Below, piece after piece: positions 38,014 to 47,856 of a stretch of 64,000 nt of DNA. The stretch is from Lactobacillus johnsonii (lineage in GTDB: Bacteria > Bacillota > Bacilli > Lactobacillales > Lactobacillaceae). A program made the translations under genes and the position numbers. A model generated the notes under the pieces. The model was not told the origin of the DNA. It worked only from the letters and a program-made list of their open reading frames with translations, and ran no database searches. Each line of letters starts with the position of its first letter. The first letter of the stretch is position 1. Location of the stretch: the NCBI RefSeq assembly GCF_014058685.1, contig NZ_CP059055.1, positions 62,001 to 126,000 of the forward strand. The letters are read 5' to 3'.

Positions 38014-38721
38014 ATGCCAAAGAAGATTTTAGTCGTTGACGATGAAAAACCAATTTCTGACATTATTAAATTTAATCTGGCTAAGGAAGGCTTTGATGTC
38101 GACACTGCATACGACGGCGAAGAAGCTGTTAAAAAAGTTGAGGAATATAATCCCGATTTAATGATTCTTGACTTGATGTTACCAAAAAAAGACGGCTTAG
38201 AGGTTGCACGTGAAGTGCGCCAAACTCATGATATGCCAATTATTATGGTAACGGCTAAAGACACTGAGATTGATAAGGTGTTAGGTCTTGAAATGGGAGC
38301 AGATGATTATGTTACTAAGCCTTTTTCTAACCGAGAATTAGTTGCTAGAGTAAAGGCAAACTTGCGTAGACGTGACTTGACTCAAAAAGCTACTGAAGAT
38401 GATGAAGACAAAAATATTACCATTGGCAATCTTGTGATTATGCCTGAAGCTTATATGGTTGAAAAAAATGGTGAAAAAATTGAATTAACGCATCGTGAAT
38501 TTGAATTACTTCATTATTTAGCACAGCATATGGGACAAGTAATGACTAGAGAGCATTTATTACAAACCGTTTGGGGCTATGATTATTTTGGAGATGTTAG
38601 AACTGTGGATGTAACTGTGCGACGCTTACGGGAAAAGATCGAAGACAATCCAAGTTCACCAACGATTTTAGTTACCAGACGTGGAGTAGGATATTACGTT
38701 AAAAACCCATCAGATGAATAA
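38014..38721 (+). CDS. walR: Response regulator WalR (YycF/VicR)
   Basis: 235 residues. The receiver domain (1-120) has the acidic pocket Asp9-Asp10, phospho-acceptor Asp53 (MILDLMLP), Thr80 and Lys102. An OmpR-type winged helix follows (about 130-232), with the recognition region [15 protein letters not shown]. WalR controls autolysins and cell wall turnover and is essential in most Firmicutes. It opens the conserved walRKHIJ-htrA block. A terminator-like hairpin separates it from walK, which may set the regulator above the kinase in amount. Confidence 0.97.
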   Translation: MPKKILVVDDEKPISDIIKFNLAKEGFDVDTAYDGEEAVKKVEEYNPDLMILDLMLPKKDGLEVAREVRQTHDMPIIMVTAKDTEIDKVLGLEMGADDYVTKPFSNRELVARVKANLRRRDLTQKATEDDEDKNITIGNLVIMPEAYMVEKNGEKIELTHREFELLHYLAQHMGQVMTREHLLQTVWGYDYFGDVRTVDVTVRRLREKIEDNPSSPTILVTRRGVGYYVKNPSDE

Positions 38722-38726
38722 GGATC

Positions 38727-38756
38727 AAAGTCACTAGTGATAGTGGCTTTTTTTGC
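38727..38756 (+). terminator. Terminator-like hairpin between walR and walK
   Basis: AGTCACTA-GTGA-TAGTGGCT stem (one G-T pair) followed by TTTTTTT, in the 46-nt gap. It may attenuate rather than stop transcription, as the two genes are normally one operon. Confidence 0.7.
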
Positions 38757-38767
38757 AATTAGGACCA

Positions 38768-40618
38768 ATGAAGAAAATAAAAAGTGTACTAAATTCTATT
38801 AATTTTAAAATCGCAATCATTTTTATGTTGCTACTACTAGCAACGATTGAAGTCGTTGGAGCTTCTTTTACTAGACAACTTGAACAAAACTCAATTCAAA
38901 ATTTTGAGTCTTCAATTCAAGTCCCAAACATTATTACTAACCAAATTGCCAGTCAATTGAGTAGGGCAAACAGTAAGAGTGCTAATCAGCAGCTAAGCCA
39001 GATTATTTCAAACTATAATCTCGGCGATATTAGTCAATTAATGGTAGTAGATAATAAGGGCGTGATCCGAGCTGTTTCAAATGTTAATGATCAGAATCGA
39101 ATTGGCCAGCGGACTAGTAATGCGGATATAAAAAGCGTGCTTTCAAATGGAAAACAAGTTTCTAAGGTAATCAATGACAATGGAAACTATATGGTGCAAA
39201 TTTCACCATTAACATCTGCTAATGGAACTAATACGCCTGTGGGAGCTATTTATGTAAGAGCAAGTTTACAGGGTGTATTCAATAATTTACGGCAAGTTTC
39301 TATTTACTTTTTGATTGCCTCATTAATTGCGGCTGTTTTAGGTGCAGTAGTTGCCTTGGTAATTTCCCGGGCCATAACTCGGCCGATTGAAGAAATGCGT
39401 AAGCAAGCTTTGCGGGTCGCAAATGGAGATTATTCGGGACACGTCCGGGTTTATGCGCAAGATGAGTTAGGGCAATTAGCTGAAGCATTTAACACTTTGT
39501 CGGTACGAATTGAGAGAACTCAAGAGATTTCTGATAGTGAGCGAAGACGGTTAGATAATGTTTTGACCCATATGACAGATGGGGTTATTGCGACTGATCG
39601 TCACGGAAATATTACTATCATTAATGAAACTGCCTTAGACTTTTTAGGCAAAACTGAAAAAGATGTTATTGGAAAACCGATTACTAATTTGCTTGGCTTA
39701 AAAGATGTTACAATTCAAGATCTCTTAAGTACGCAACAAGAATTAGTTGTGCGCGTAAATGACAATACAAGAGATGAAATGATTTTACATGCTAACTTTT
39801 CTTTAATTCAGCGTGTAACTGGCTTTGTTTCAGGTCTAGTTTGTGTTTTGCATGATATTACGCAACAGCAAAAAAATGAACGGGAACAACAGCAATTTGT
39901 GTCTAACGTTTCACATGAACTTAGAACCCCATTAACAAGCTTAAGGGCATATGTTGAAGCCTTAAATGATGGGGCATGGAAGGATCCAAATATTGCACCT
40001 CAGTTTTTACATGTTATCCAAGATGAAACTGAGCGAATGATTAGGATGATTAATGATCTCCTTAGCTTATCAAGAATGGATCGTGGTGTAGCCAAAATGG
40101 ACTTAGAGTGGGTTAACTTAAATGATTTTGTTAACCACGTTCTAAACCGTTTTGATATGATGCTGAAATCTGATACAGATAAAACGCATAAAAAGAAGTA
40201 TTCAATCAAGCGTGAATTTCCTCATCAAGCTTTATGGGTAGAAATTGATACTGATAAGATGATGCAAGTAATCGATAATATTATGAACAATGCGATTAAG
40301 TATTCACCTGATGGGGGCGTTATAACAGTTCGCCTTCTTCAAGCTCAAAAGCATGTCATCTTAAGTATTTCTGACCAAGGATTGGGAATTCCAAGAAAAG
40401 ACTTAAATAAGATTTTCGATAGATTTTATCGTGTTGACAAGGCTCGTTCTCGTAAGCAAGGTGGAACTGGACTAGGATTAGCTATTTCTAAAGAAATAGT
40501 AGAAGCACACCATGGCCGGATTTGGGCAGATAGTGCTGAAGGTTCCGGATCAACTTTCTACATTTCTTTGCCATATGAAGCAATTAGTGAGGAAGGAGAA
40601 AACTGGGATGAGGTTTAA
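38768..40618 (+). CDS. walK: Sensor histidine kinase WalK (YycG/VicK)
   Basis: 616 residues. Membrane segments lie at about 14-32 and 178-200, enclosing an extracytoplasmic PAS-like sensor. A HAMP domain (about 200-252) and a cytoplasmic PAS domain (about 260-365) follow. The phospho-acceptor is His383 in VSHELRTPLT. The ATP-binding domain has DNIMNNAIKYSP, DQGLGIP and GGTGLGL. It senses wall synthesis status and phosphorylates WalR. The ATG at 38768 gives the family N-terminus; a TTG 15 nt upstream lies within the hairpin T-run. Its 3' end overlaps walH by 11 nt. Confidence 0.97.
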   Translation: MKKIKSVLNSINFKIAIIFMLLLLATIEVVGASFTRQLEQNSIQNFESSIQVPNIITNQIASQLSRANSKSANQQLSQIISNYNLGDISQLMVVDNKGVIRAVSNVNDQNRIGQRTSNADIKSVLSNGKQVSKVINDNGNYMVQISPLTSANGTNTPVGAIYVRASLQGVFNNLRQVSIYFLIASLIAAVLGAVVALVISRAITRPIEEMRKQALRVANGDYSGHVRVYAQDELGQLAEAFNTLSVRIERTQEISDSERRRLDNVLTHMTDGVIATDRHGNITIINETALDFLGKTEKDVIGKPITNLLGLKDVTIQDLLSTQQELVVRVNDNTRDEMILHANFSLIQRVTGFVSGLVCVLHDITQQQKNEREQQQFVSNVSHELRTPLTSLRAYVEALNDGAWKDPNIAPQFLHVIQDETERMIRMINDLLSLSRMDRGVAKMDLEWVNLNDFVNHVLNRFDMMLKSDTDKTHKKKYSIKREFPHQALWVEIDTDKMMQVIDNIMNNAIKYSPDGGVITVRLLQAQKHVILSISDQGLGIPRKDLNKIFDRFYRVDKARSRKQGGTGLGLAISKEIVEAHHGRIWADSAEGSGSTFYISLPYEAISEEGENWDEV

Positions 40619-41936
40619 AGATAAAGTTTCTAGAGTGGCACTGCGTGTTAGCTTAATTGCAATGGTTGTCTTATCAATAATTTTATCGGCTGTCATTTGG
40701 GGATCAGATGCTCGATTTTCTAGAATTGAAGAAACATCTAATCAAACGCAAACTAAGGATCTAGGTCAACGTTCTTTAAGAGACATCTATCTACCAACGC
40801 AAACTTTTTATTTTAAAAATAAAAAGATGTATCAAGTCTATGATACAAAGAACAATTTACCTTTGGAGTTTTCTAAATTAACTCAGTCTTTAAGACCTCT
40901 CTTGCCAATCCGAATCTGGTCTAGTCAAACTAAGTATGAAAAAATGTTGAGAAATCCAAACTATATTCAGCTAACATACCCAGATCAGATAACGATCTCA
41001 TTATTTTTAACTAATGTAAGAAAAAATGATAGTCGGGAATTTAATCGCATTTTTGTCTCAACGACTTCTAGCGACTACATCTATCTAGGTAATGATGAGA
41101 ACCATACACTCTATTGCATTCGTTTAAACGATGTCTCATTTAAGACCCTAATTGAGCATATTAGAAACGCTCAAACTCAAATGCCAGTCACTCTTGAAAA
41201 GGTGCATGATGACTATTTACCTTTCTATGAAAAAAATCTAAGCTTACCAGTATATAGCTACTTAACTAATGAGGAATCTGATTCATATTTTGTTTATCGT
41301 TTGTTAGGATCAAATAATCCTACCCAGCATAGTAATGGCGATACGATTACATACTCTAATGGAGTATATGAGCGTTTAATTGCTGCTAAACATACTCATA
41401 ATTATGAATATATTGATTATCAACAAGATCAAATTCCTAAGACAATTAGTCGTAAATTAAATGATAGTTTATATTTCGTACGAAAGATTGGTTTATCAGA
41501 ACCAGATTTAAGATTCTTTGATGCGGATGATAATACAGTTATTTATCAAAATTATGTCGAAGAATATCCAATCTTTTTACCAGGAAAATATAAGATGCGA
41601 GCACAGGTGAAATTTGCATCTAATGGGATGACGATTAACTTCAACAGTTTAGACTTACAGATTCCAATCCCAACTAATGGGGAAAAGAAAACTTTAATTC
41701 CAACTACTGTAGCCATGGATGAGTTATACCAAAAGGGATATTACCGAAAAGATATCGAAAGAATTATTATTGGCTATACGGCTAAATCTTCTAACAGTAA
41801 AAATAAGAAACTAGTAGATTTAGAGCCTGCTTACTATGTAAAGATTAACAAGCAGTGGAAGACCTTAGATGAGTGGCTTAATACAAATAATCAGTTAGAC
41901 AATGCAGGAAAGGAGGGACTAGTAGATGGACTTTAA
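40608..41936 (+). CDS. walH: WalK regulator WalH (YycH)
   Basis: 442 residues. One N-terminal membrane anchor (about 9-30) precedes a large extracytoplasmic domain. YycH and YycI bind WalK within the membrane and tune its activity. The ATG at 40608 is used because GGAAGGAG lies 9 nt upstream, inside the end of walK; a longer frame would overlap walK by more than 100 nt. It overlaps walI by 11 nt, so translation is coupled through the operon. Confidence 0.93.
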   Translation: MRFKDKVSRVALRVSLIAMVVLSIILSAVIWGSDARFSRIEETSNQTQTKDLGQRSLRDIYLPTQTFYFKNKKMYQVYDTKNNLPLEFSKLTQSLRPLLPIRIWSSQTKYEKMLRNPNYIQLTYPDQITISLFLTNVRKNDSREFNRIFVSTTSSDYIYLGNDENHTLYCIRLNDVSFKTLIEHIRNAQTQMPVTLEKVHDDYLPFYEKNLSLPVYSYLTNEESDSYFVYRLLGSNNPTQHSNGDTITYSNGVYERLIAAKHTHNYEYIDYQQDQIPKTISRKLNDSLYFVRKIGLSEPDLRFFDADDNTVIYQNYVEEYPIFLPGKYKMRAQVKFASNGMTINFNSLDLQIPIPTNGEKKTLIPTTVAMDELYQKGYYRKDIERIIIGYTAKSSNSKNKKLVDLEPAYYVKINKQWKTLDEWLNTNNQLDNAGKEGLVDGL

Positions 41937-42747
41937 AAGAATTGAATGGATATTTTTAATTGTATTTATCGGAATTAATATCTTTTTGGGAATTGAATTA
42001 TGGCAAACGCCAACTCTCTTATCTGCTGGTTCTACTCCGACTCAGACTGATATTAAGAGCGAAACAAGTGCTGATCAGATTACTATTCCAAAGGTTAACG
42101 ATAAACAAGAAGATGGATATTATTTGGCTGCCAAGACTGATAATTCTTGGATCAAAAAAGCTACTCAGCAGGTAAAGGGACAAGTAGAAAATAATTCAAG
42201 TGAAAATCTTATTTCTGTTCATTTAGATAAGCCAATTACTTTATCTAAAAATAAAAAAGAAGCCCTGAGACAAGTGATGCGTTTTAAGGATGACAGCCAA
42301 AATGTATATCAAGGTAAAAATTATACTTACCTTTCAGAATTATCTGAGGGGGACGATTATATTTTTAACCAAAAGACTAAATATGGAGAATTCTTTGCTG
42401 CAACAGCTCGGCTTCATATTATTGTAAAAGATAATCAAATTATTTCTTATTCACAAAGTTATGTTGATTACTTAAATCCTGTTCGTGAACGCCAAAATAC
42501 AATTAGTTCAAAAGCAGCCGTAGACTCTTTATATACATACAGTGAATTACCAAATAATTCTAAAGTTATCTTGTTGAAGCAAGTTTATACTAAATTATTA
42601 ACAGTTAAAGGAAATACCATTTATATTCCAACTTGGTTAGCAGCAATTGAAAATAATACTTCTAAGACAGTTACCTTGAAGCGGGTAAACGCATTTACAG
42701 GAACAATTATTCAAAATAATGTTACGACTGATGATTTTAAGGAGTGA
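41926..42747 (+). CDS. walI: WalK regulator WalI (YycI)
   Basis: 273 residues: a single N-terminal membrane helix (about 7-25) and an extracytoplasmic YycI-type domain. With WalH it forms the WalK-controlling complex. GGAGG lies inside the walH end at proper spacing. The stop overlaps the ribosome site of walJ, continuing the coupled chain. Confidence 0.93.
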   Translation: MDFKRIEWIFLIVFIGINIFLGIELWQTPTLLSAGSTPTQTDIKSETSADQITIPKVNDKQEDGYYLAAKTDNSWIKKATQQVKGQVENNSSENLISVHLDKPITLSKNKKEALRQVMRFKDDSQNVYQGKNYTYLSELSEGDDYIFNQKTKYGEFFAATARLHIIVKDNQIISYSQSYVDYLNPVRERQNTISSKAAVDSLYTYSELPNNSKVILLKQVYTKLLTVKGNTIYIPTWLAAIENNTSKTVTLKRVNAFTGTIIQNNVTTDDFKE

Positions 42748-42752
42748 AAAAT

Positions 42753-43550
42753 GTGAAAGTATCAGTTTTATCAAGCGGATCAACAGGTAATTCTACTTTA
42801 ATAGAAACTGAGCAACACAAAATTTTGATGGATGCAGGTTTATCTGGAAAAAAGACCAAGGACTTACTAGCTCAAGTCGGAGTTGATATTAAAGATATTG
42901 ATATGATTTTCATTAGTCATGACCATACCGATCATTCAGGGGGCTTAGGAGTCTTAATGAGACGGTATCCACAAATTTCAGCTTATGCAAATTCAGGTAC
43001 CTGGAATTATTTAATTGAAAGTAAGAAAATCGGTAACTTGCCTGTTGAACAGATCAATACTTTTGAATCTGGGGTAACGAAAACTTTTGGTGACTTAGAT
43101 GTGACTAGTTTTGCTACTAGTCATGATGCAGCTGAACCCCAATATTATGTTTTTAGCAGTGGCGGTAAAAGATTTGCTTGTTTAACGGATACGGGATATG
43201 TTTCAAGCAATGTTAAAGGCAAAATTAAGGATGCAGATGGCTATTTAATGGAATTTAATTATGATGATATGATGCTTAGAAATGGACCGTATTCTTGGTC
43301 TTTAAAGCATCGAATTATGTCAGATGTGGGACATCTTTCAAATGATCAGGCAGCTGATACGCTACTTGATGTTGTTTCTCCAAAAACTAAAAACATCTTT
43401 TTGGCCCACCGTAGTCAACATAATAATACTCAGTATTTAGCTCATGAGACTGCACATGATTTATTGGTTGCAGGGGATGCAAATCTGCCCGCAGATGTTA
43501 AAATTATTGATACCAATCCACTAGAAGCCGGATCACTCACAGAAATATAA
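42753..43550 (+). CDS. walJ: Metallo-beta-lactamase-fold hydrolase WalJ (YycJ/VicX)
   Basis: 265 residues. The nuclease-like metallo-beta-lactamase motif is SHDHTDHSGG near 56, with further metal ligands in SHDAAEP, DTGY and a late His. The protein is cytosolic and linked in other species to DNA replication or cell-wall coordination. The GTG at 42753 is preferred: AAGGAG lies 8 nt before it and the product then starts MKVSVLSSGSTGNS, the family start. A GTG at 42744 would overlap its own ribosome site. Confidence 0.93.
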   Translation: MKVSVLSSGSTGNSTLIETEQHKILMDAGLSGKKTKDLLAQVGVDIKDIDMIFISHDHTDHSGGLGVLMRRYPQISAYANSGTWNYLIESKKIGNLPVEQINTFESGVTKTFGDLDVTSFATSHDAAEPQYYVFSSGGKRFACLTDTGYVSSNVKGKIKDADGYLMEFNYDDMMLRNGPYSWSLKHRIMSDVGHLSNDQAADTLLDVVSPKTKNIFLAHRSQHNNTQYLAHETAHDLLVAGDANLPADVKIIDTNPLEAGSLTEI

Positions 43551-43633
43551 TTTTTAGCAAATAATTTGACTTGAATTCATAAAAAATTCAAAATTTGTGA
43601 TTAGGCTAGAGTGAATAGAAAAGGAGAATTTTT

Positions 43634-44854
43634 ATGGCAGAAAATAATACTAAGAACTCTAATAAGCATAATGCTCTAATTAAAACTGGTATTGTAGGAG
43701 TGGTTGCAGGATTACTCGGTGGTGGAGTAGCTTATGCAGGTTTGTCTCAAATTAACGGACAGAATGCTCCACAAACAACTGTTGCGCCAACAGCTAAGGT
43801 TGAGAAGTCTAACAGTAAGAACAGCAGTCAGATGACTAATGCCTTTAATACGGTAAAGAATTCTGTTGTTTCTGTTGTAAACTTGAAGAGACAAAGTTCT
43901 TCTTCAACTAGTGATCCATTTGGTATTTTTGGGTCGGATAGTTCCAGCTCTTCAAAGAAGAATTCTAAATCAGATTTAGAAACTTACAGTGAAGGTTCTG
44001 GAGTTATTTACATGAAATCTAATGGTAAAGGCTACATTGTAACCAATAATCACGTGGTTTCTGGAAGTGATGAAATCCAAGTTATTTTAAGTGATGGTAA
44101 AAAGGTAACGGCTAAAAAAGTCGGAACTGATGCAGAAACAGACTTGGCTGTCTTAACTATTGATGGTAAATATGTTACTCAAACTGCCCAATTTGGTTCA
44201 TCTAAGAACTTAGAGCCAGGTCAACAAGTAATTGCTGTTGGTTCTCCACTTGGGAGCGAATATGCAACTAGTGTAACTCAAGGTATTATTTCTGCTAAGA
44301 ATAGAACAATAGATGTAACTAATTCATCTGGCCAAGTAACTAATCAGGCAACCGTTATTCAGACTGATGCAGCTATTAACCCCGGTAATTCAGGTGGTCC
44401 ATTAGTTAATATGTCTGGCCAAGTAATTGGTATTAACTCAATGAAATTGTCTTCTTCTAGTGATGGGACTGCCGTTGAAGGAATGGGCTTTGCAATTCCT
44501 AGTGATGAAGTTGTTTCAATTATTAATCAATTGGTTAAGAATGGTAAAATTACGCGTCCTAAATTAGGCGTAAGAATTGTATCTGTTGATGAATTAACAG
44601 AATATGGCCGCAAGAAACTTGGTTTGCCTGACAGTGTTAAATCTGGTGTCTATGTCGCTAGTGTGACCAAGAATGGTAGTGCAGAGAAGGCTGGTATCAA
44701 GGCTCGTGATGTAATTACGAAGATTGATGGCAAAGATGTGGATAGCGTTGTTTCACTACATACAGCTCTTTATGCACATAAGATTGGCGATACAGTAACC
44801 CTTCAAGTGGTTAGAGATGGAAAATCACAAGATATCAAAGTTACCTTAAGTTAA
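43634..44854 (+). CDS. htrA: Membrane-anchored serine protease HtrA (DegP family)
   Basis: 406 residues. One N-terminal membrane helix (about 18-38) is followed by a Ser/Asn-rich linker. The trypsin-like domain has His in TNNHVVSG, Asp in ETDLAVL and Ser in NPGNSGGPL. A PDZ domain covers about 310-405. It degrades or refolds misfolded exported proteins at the outer face of the membrane. It sits at the end of the wal operon, its usual place in Lactobacillales. A 27-residue Ser-rich insert (DSSSSSKKNSKS) lies before the protease core. A terminator follows. Confidence 0.96.
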   Translation: MAENNTKNSNKHNALIKTGIVGVVAGLLGGGVAYAGLSQINGQNAPQTTVAPTAKVEKSNSKNSSQMTNAFNTVKNSVVSVVNLKRQSSSSTSDPFGIFGSDSSSSSKKNSKSDLETYSEGSGVIYMKSNGKGYIVTNNHVVSGSDEIQVILSDGKKVTAKKVGTDAETDLAVLTIDGKYVTQTAQFGSSKNLEPGQQVIAVGSPLGSEYATSVTQGIISAKNRTIDVTNSSGQVTNQATVIQTDAAINPGNSGGPLVNMSGQVIGINSMKLSSSSDGTAVEGMGFAIPSDEVVSIINQLVKNGKITRPKLGVRIVSVDELTEYGRKKLGLPDSVKSGVYVASVTKNGSAEKAGIKARDVITKIDGKDVDSVVSLHTALYAHKIGDTVTLQVVRDGKSQDIKVTLS

Positions 44855-44876
44855 TTGAATATTATTAAATAGAGAT

Positions 44877-44927
44877 AAAAAAGCTATGATTATACGATTT
44901 GTAAGCGGTAATCATAGCTTTTTCTTA
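44877..44927 (+). terminator. Intrinsic terminator of htrA
   Basis: AAAAAGCTATGATT...AATCATAGCTTTTTC, a 14-bp stem with T-run. Confidence 0.9.
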
Positions 44928-45008
44928 ATATTTAAAGTGTGAAACCTAATAAAGTTCGTATTTTAAAATTGTCAAGATCTTAGAATTATCGAATAGATTG
45001 TGGGAAAA

Positions 45009-45310
45009 TGTGGAAAACTCTGTGGATTGTGCATAAGTTGGCAATAATAAAAATAAAAATGTGGAAAACTTGTGAATTGTGTGTAAATTAAGTCATGATT
45101 TTATAAAAGTTGAACGGCTGTTCAAGCCTAGTCTGTAAGGGATAGAGCGAAAAGTTTGGAAAATTAATCAAATTTATAAAAATGTGGAATAAATTTTGTA
45201 AAAAAGTTATCCACTTTTTTATAAACCACAATTTGTTGAGAGGTAATTGAGTAAACCACTAAATATAGTTTTTAGTAATCCACAGCCAGGGGAAAACTCA
45301 TGTGGACGCT
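45009..45310. other. DnaA-box-rich intergenic region
   Basis: The 510-nt gap between htrA and rlmH holds exact matches to the DnaA box TTWTNCACA (reverse strand reading) at 45009-45017 and 45060-45068 (TGTGGAAAA) and 45028-45036 (TGTGCATAA). One-mismatch sites lie at 45021 (TGTGGATTG), 45078, 45182 and 45207 (TTATCCACT), and near 45276 and 45300. dnaA itself is not in the window. The cluster could titrate DnaA, be a DnaA-controlled promoter, or be a relic of the origin, since htrA-rlmH borders oriC in streptococci. Confidence 0.6.
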
Positions 45311-45364
45311 ATGTCAATTAGGGGATAAAATAAAAAGCTAGATGTGTGAAAGGGATAAATTAGC

Positions 45365-45844
45365 ATGAATATAAAAATTGTCTGTGTAGGGAAATTAAAG
45401 GAAAAGTATTTTAAAGACGGAATTGCAGAATATGTAAAGAGAATGAGTCGTTTTGCAAAAGTAAAAATAGTTCAAGTTCCAGATGAAAAAGCCCCCGAAA
45501 AACTAAGTCCTGCTGAAATGGAACAGGTCAAAGAAATCGAGGGAAAAAGAATTTTAGATAAGATAAAAGATAAAGAATATGTTTATGTAACTGCAATTAA
45601 GGGGAAAGAGCGAACTAGTGAGGCTTTTGCGAAAGAGTTATCTAATTTAACTACTTATGGGCATTCTGACATTACCTTTGTTATTGGAGGAAGTCTCGGT
45701 ACAAGTGACGCAGTAAATAAGCGAGCAGATGACTTAATCAGTTTTGGTAAATTTACAATGCCTCATCAATTAATGCGCTTGGTTTTAATTGAACAAATTT
45801 ACCGTGCATTTATGATTAATAGCGGCAGTCCATACCATAAATAA
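45365..45844 (+). CDS. rlmH: 23S rRNA (pseudouridine-1915-N3)-methyltransferase RlmH
   Basis: 159 residues, a SPOUT-fold SAM-dependent methyltransferase. Family hallmarks are the N-terminal [16 protein letters not shown], the SAM knot FVIGGSLG, and the C-terminal [14 protein letters not shown]. It methylates pseudouridine 1915 in helix 69 of 23S rRNA on assembled ribosomes. Its stop abuts the stop of the convergent ecfT gene with no spacer and no visible terminator, so antisense read-through is likely. Confidence 0.97.
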   Translation: MNIKIVCVGKLKEKYFKDGIAEYVKRMSRFAKVKIVQVPDEKAPEKLSPAEMEQVKEIEGKRILDKIKDKEYVYVTAIKGKERTSEAFAKELSNLTTYGHSDITFVIGGSLGTSDAVNKRADDLISFGKFTMPHQLMRLVLIEQIYRAFMINSGSPYHK

Positions 45845-46498
45845 TTATTTGAGAAGAAACAAGATTGGTTGAAGTAGTACTATGATGCTACTAAAAATAA
45901 GCCAGTCTTTTTTTGTTAAGGCGATCGGAACAATTACACTTCTTTCTTTGTCTTCACGATAGCCATGTGAAATCATTCCATCAGCTAAACTATTAGACCA
46001 AGAAATTGCGGCTAAAATTGCTTTAAAATATAAGGCCGGTGAGTAGAAAGATAAATGGTAGTGTCTCATATCCCCAACTAGGCGGATTCGATTCACTTCG
46101 GCATGAATTTTGGGAATAACATTAAAGGCAGCTAGAGTTCCATAAGCAAACTTACTAGGTAATTTAAAATTTTGTTCTAGTGAACGAGCTAGAGCAAGAA
46201 AAGAAGTCGTTTCAGTGAAAGCAGCTCCTAAAAAGACATAGGCGTAAATTCTCGTAAATAAGACACAAGCTTGATAAAGACTGCGACTAGGAGTGAAGTA
46301 GTAAATTGTAATAAAAACTACGGAAGCCGCAAATAAAGGAATGATAAATAATAAAAATAGCTTCTTAAGATTAATGTGCTTAAACAGAAGATAGATAAGA
46401 CAAGCCCCGATAATAATGAGGTTTGCTCCTAAATTAGGCACAAGTGATATTTCCAGAGAAATAATTAAGATTAAAAATAATTTTAGTTCGGGATTCAT
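45845..46498 (-). CDS. ykoC: ECF transporter transmembrane component EcfT (YkoC-like)
   Basis: 217 residues with about five membrane helices and the CbiQ/EcfT coupling region (LARSLEQNFKLPSK... and NRIRLVGDMRHYH). It couples the ATPase pair to the substrate-binding membrane subunit. It is the third gene of the ykoE-ykoD-ykoC order, with 11 nt between ykoD and itself. The TPP riboswitch upstream assigns the system to thiamine or its pyrimidine precursor. Confidence 0.88.
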   Translation of the reverse strand: MNPELKLFLILIISLEISLVPNLGANLIIIGACLIYLLFKHINLKKLFLLFIIPLFAASVVFITIYYFTPSRSLYQACVLFTRIYAYVFLGAAFTETTSFLALARSLEQNFKLPSKFAYGTLAAFNVIPKIHAEVNRIRLVGDMRHYHLSFYSPALYFKAILAAISWSNSLADGMISHGYREDKERSVIVPIALTKKDWLIFSSIIVLLQPILFLLK

Positions 46499-46509
46499 TT
46501 TATTTACCC

Positions 46510-47856
46510 CTATTTAGCGTAGAAAAGTTGTTGGTCTTTTAAAACAAGATGATAGTCACATAGATTTTGAATCTGATCGAGCTGGTGACTAATTACGATT
46601 AAGCTATGGTTTTCATCTAAGAAGTAGTTCTTTAGTAAAAAAATGACTTCTGAGACGCTTTTTTGATCTAAACTACTAAATGGTTCATCTAGTAATAAAA
46701 CGTCCGGATAGGCCATTAACATGACGAGAATTTGAAGCTTCCTTTTTTGACCACCAGAGAGAGAATAAACGACTTGTTCATCCATATTTTCTAAATTAAG
46801 TTTAGTTAGGATAGACTGAAGTTTAGACTCATTTAGAGAAGGATTTTGATTGTATTTTAAGCTAAAATCTAATTCTTCTTTTACCGTAACATTTAAGAAT
46901 TGGTCGTCTGGATTTTGAAAAATTTGTCCTACTTTTGACAAATAAGGGCGGCGACGCCATTTTTTAACCTCTTTATCTTTAAAGAGTAGTTCTCCCTGAT
47001 AAGTAATAACCTTGCTTAAGGCCTTAAATAAAGAAGTTTTACCACTACCATTCTCTCCAGTTAAGAGGGTTGCTTTCCCAGAATAGATTTTTAAATTAGT
47101 TGAAGAAAGTAACTCTTTTTCTGGAAATGATAGTGAAAAAGAATTAAAAGAATATACTGATTCTTGCTTTGTATGAGGAAGAGAAAAATTGGTTACTACT
47201 TCTTCTTGAGAAGGTAGAGGAGTAGTTTGAATTCTTTGATTTTTGATAGCAAAAATTTTGGGATCGATTTTTTCATAATTAGCAAAGTTATGATCACTAA
47301 TCAAAATCGTTTTACCTTCTTGATGGAGTGAATCTAAGCAGTTAAGCAGAAAATTTCGATTATGAGAGTCGCAATTAGCAAATGGCTCATCTAATAAGAA
47401 GAGGTCACTTTGCATTGCAATTAAGACGGCTAAGGCTACACGCTGCTTTTCACCGCCTGAGAGATGAAGGAAGGGACGGTCTAACAAATGCGAAATATTT
47501 GTTTTATGGCTAACCTCATCGATAATCTTTTGAGCAGTAACTCGATCAATTAGTTTATTTTCTAAAGCAAAAATTAACTCTTCTCTTGGTGTTGCCATGG
47601 TGAATTGACGATTAGGGTCTTGAAAGACCATACCCCAATTAGTAAATGGCTGATTTAAAGAGCCAGTAGTAATTTTGCTGTTAGAAGTAGGTTCAAGACC
47701 AGCAACTAATTTTAAAAGGGTAGATTTTCCGCTGCCACTTGGACCCGTTAATAAGATAAAGTCGCCTTGGTTAATAGTAAAATCTAAATTCTTAAAAATT
47801 AATTTGTCTTGGTATTGAAAAGAGAGTTGGTTAATTTTGATTTGTTTGGATGACAT
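46510..47856 (-). CDS. ykoD: Double-domain ECF ATPase (YkoD-like)
   Basis: 448 residues with two ABC ATPase domains in one chain. Domain one has Walker A GPSGSGKST and signature LSGGEKQRVAL; domain two has GENGSGKTS and LSGGQKRKLQ. Both have LLDEPF Walker B segments. Most ECF systems use two separate ATPases (EcfA1/A2); fusion is typical of YkoD. Its start overlaps ykoE by 26 nt. It powers the uptake of thiamine-related substrates. Confidence 0.93.
   Translation of the reverse strand: MSSKQIKINQLSFQYQDKLIFKNLDFTINQGDFILLTGPSGSGKSTLLKLVAGLEPTSNSKITTGSLNQPFTNWGMVFQDPNRQFTMATPREELIFALENKLIDRVTAQKIIDEVSHKTNISHLLDRPFLHLSGGEKQRVALAVLIAMQSDLFLLDEPFANCDSHNRNFLLNCLDSLHQEGKTILISDHNFANYEKIDPKIFAIKNQRIQTTPLPSQEEVVTNFSLPHTKQESVYSFNSFSLSFPEKELLSSTNLKIYSGKATLLTGENGSGKTSLFKALSKVITYQGELLFKDKEVKKWRRRPYLSKVGQIFQNPDDQFLNVTVKEELDFSLKYNQNPSLNESKLQSILTKLNLENMDEQVVYSLSGGQKRKLQILVMLMAYPDVLLLDEPFSSLDQKSVSEVIFLLKNYFLDENHSLIVISHQLDQIQNLCDYHLVLKDQQLFYAK

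Noticed and set aside
45000-45310. Chromosomal replication origin (oriC)
   Set aside because: dnaA and dnaN are absent from the window and the neighbours are htrA and rlmH; only a box cluster is supported.
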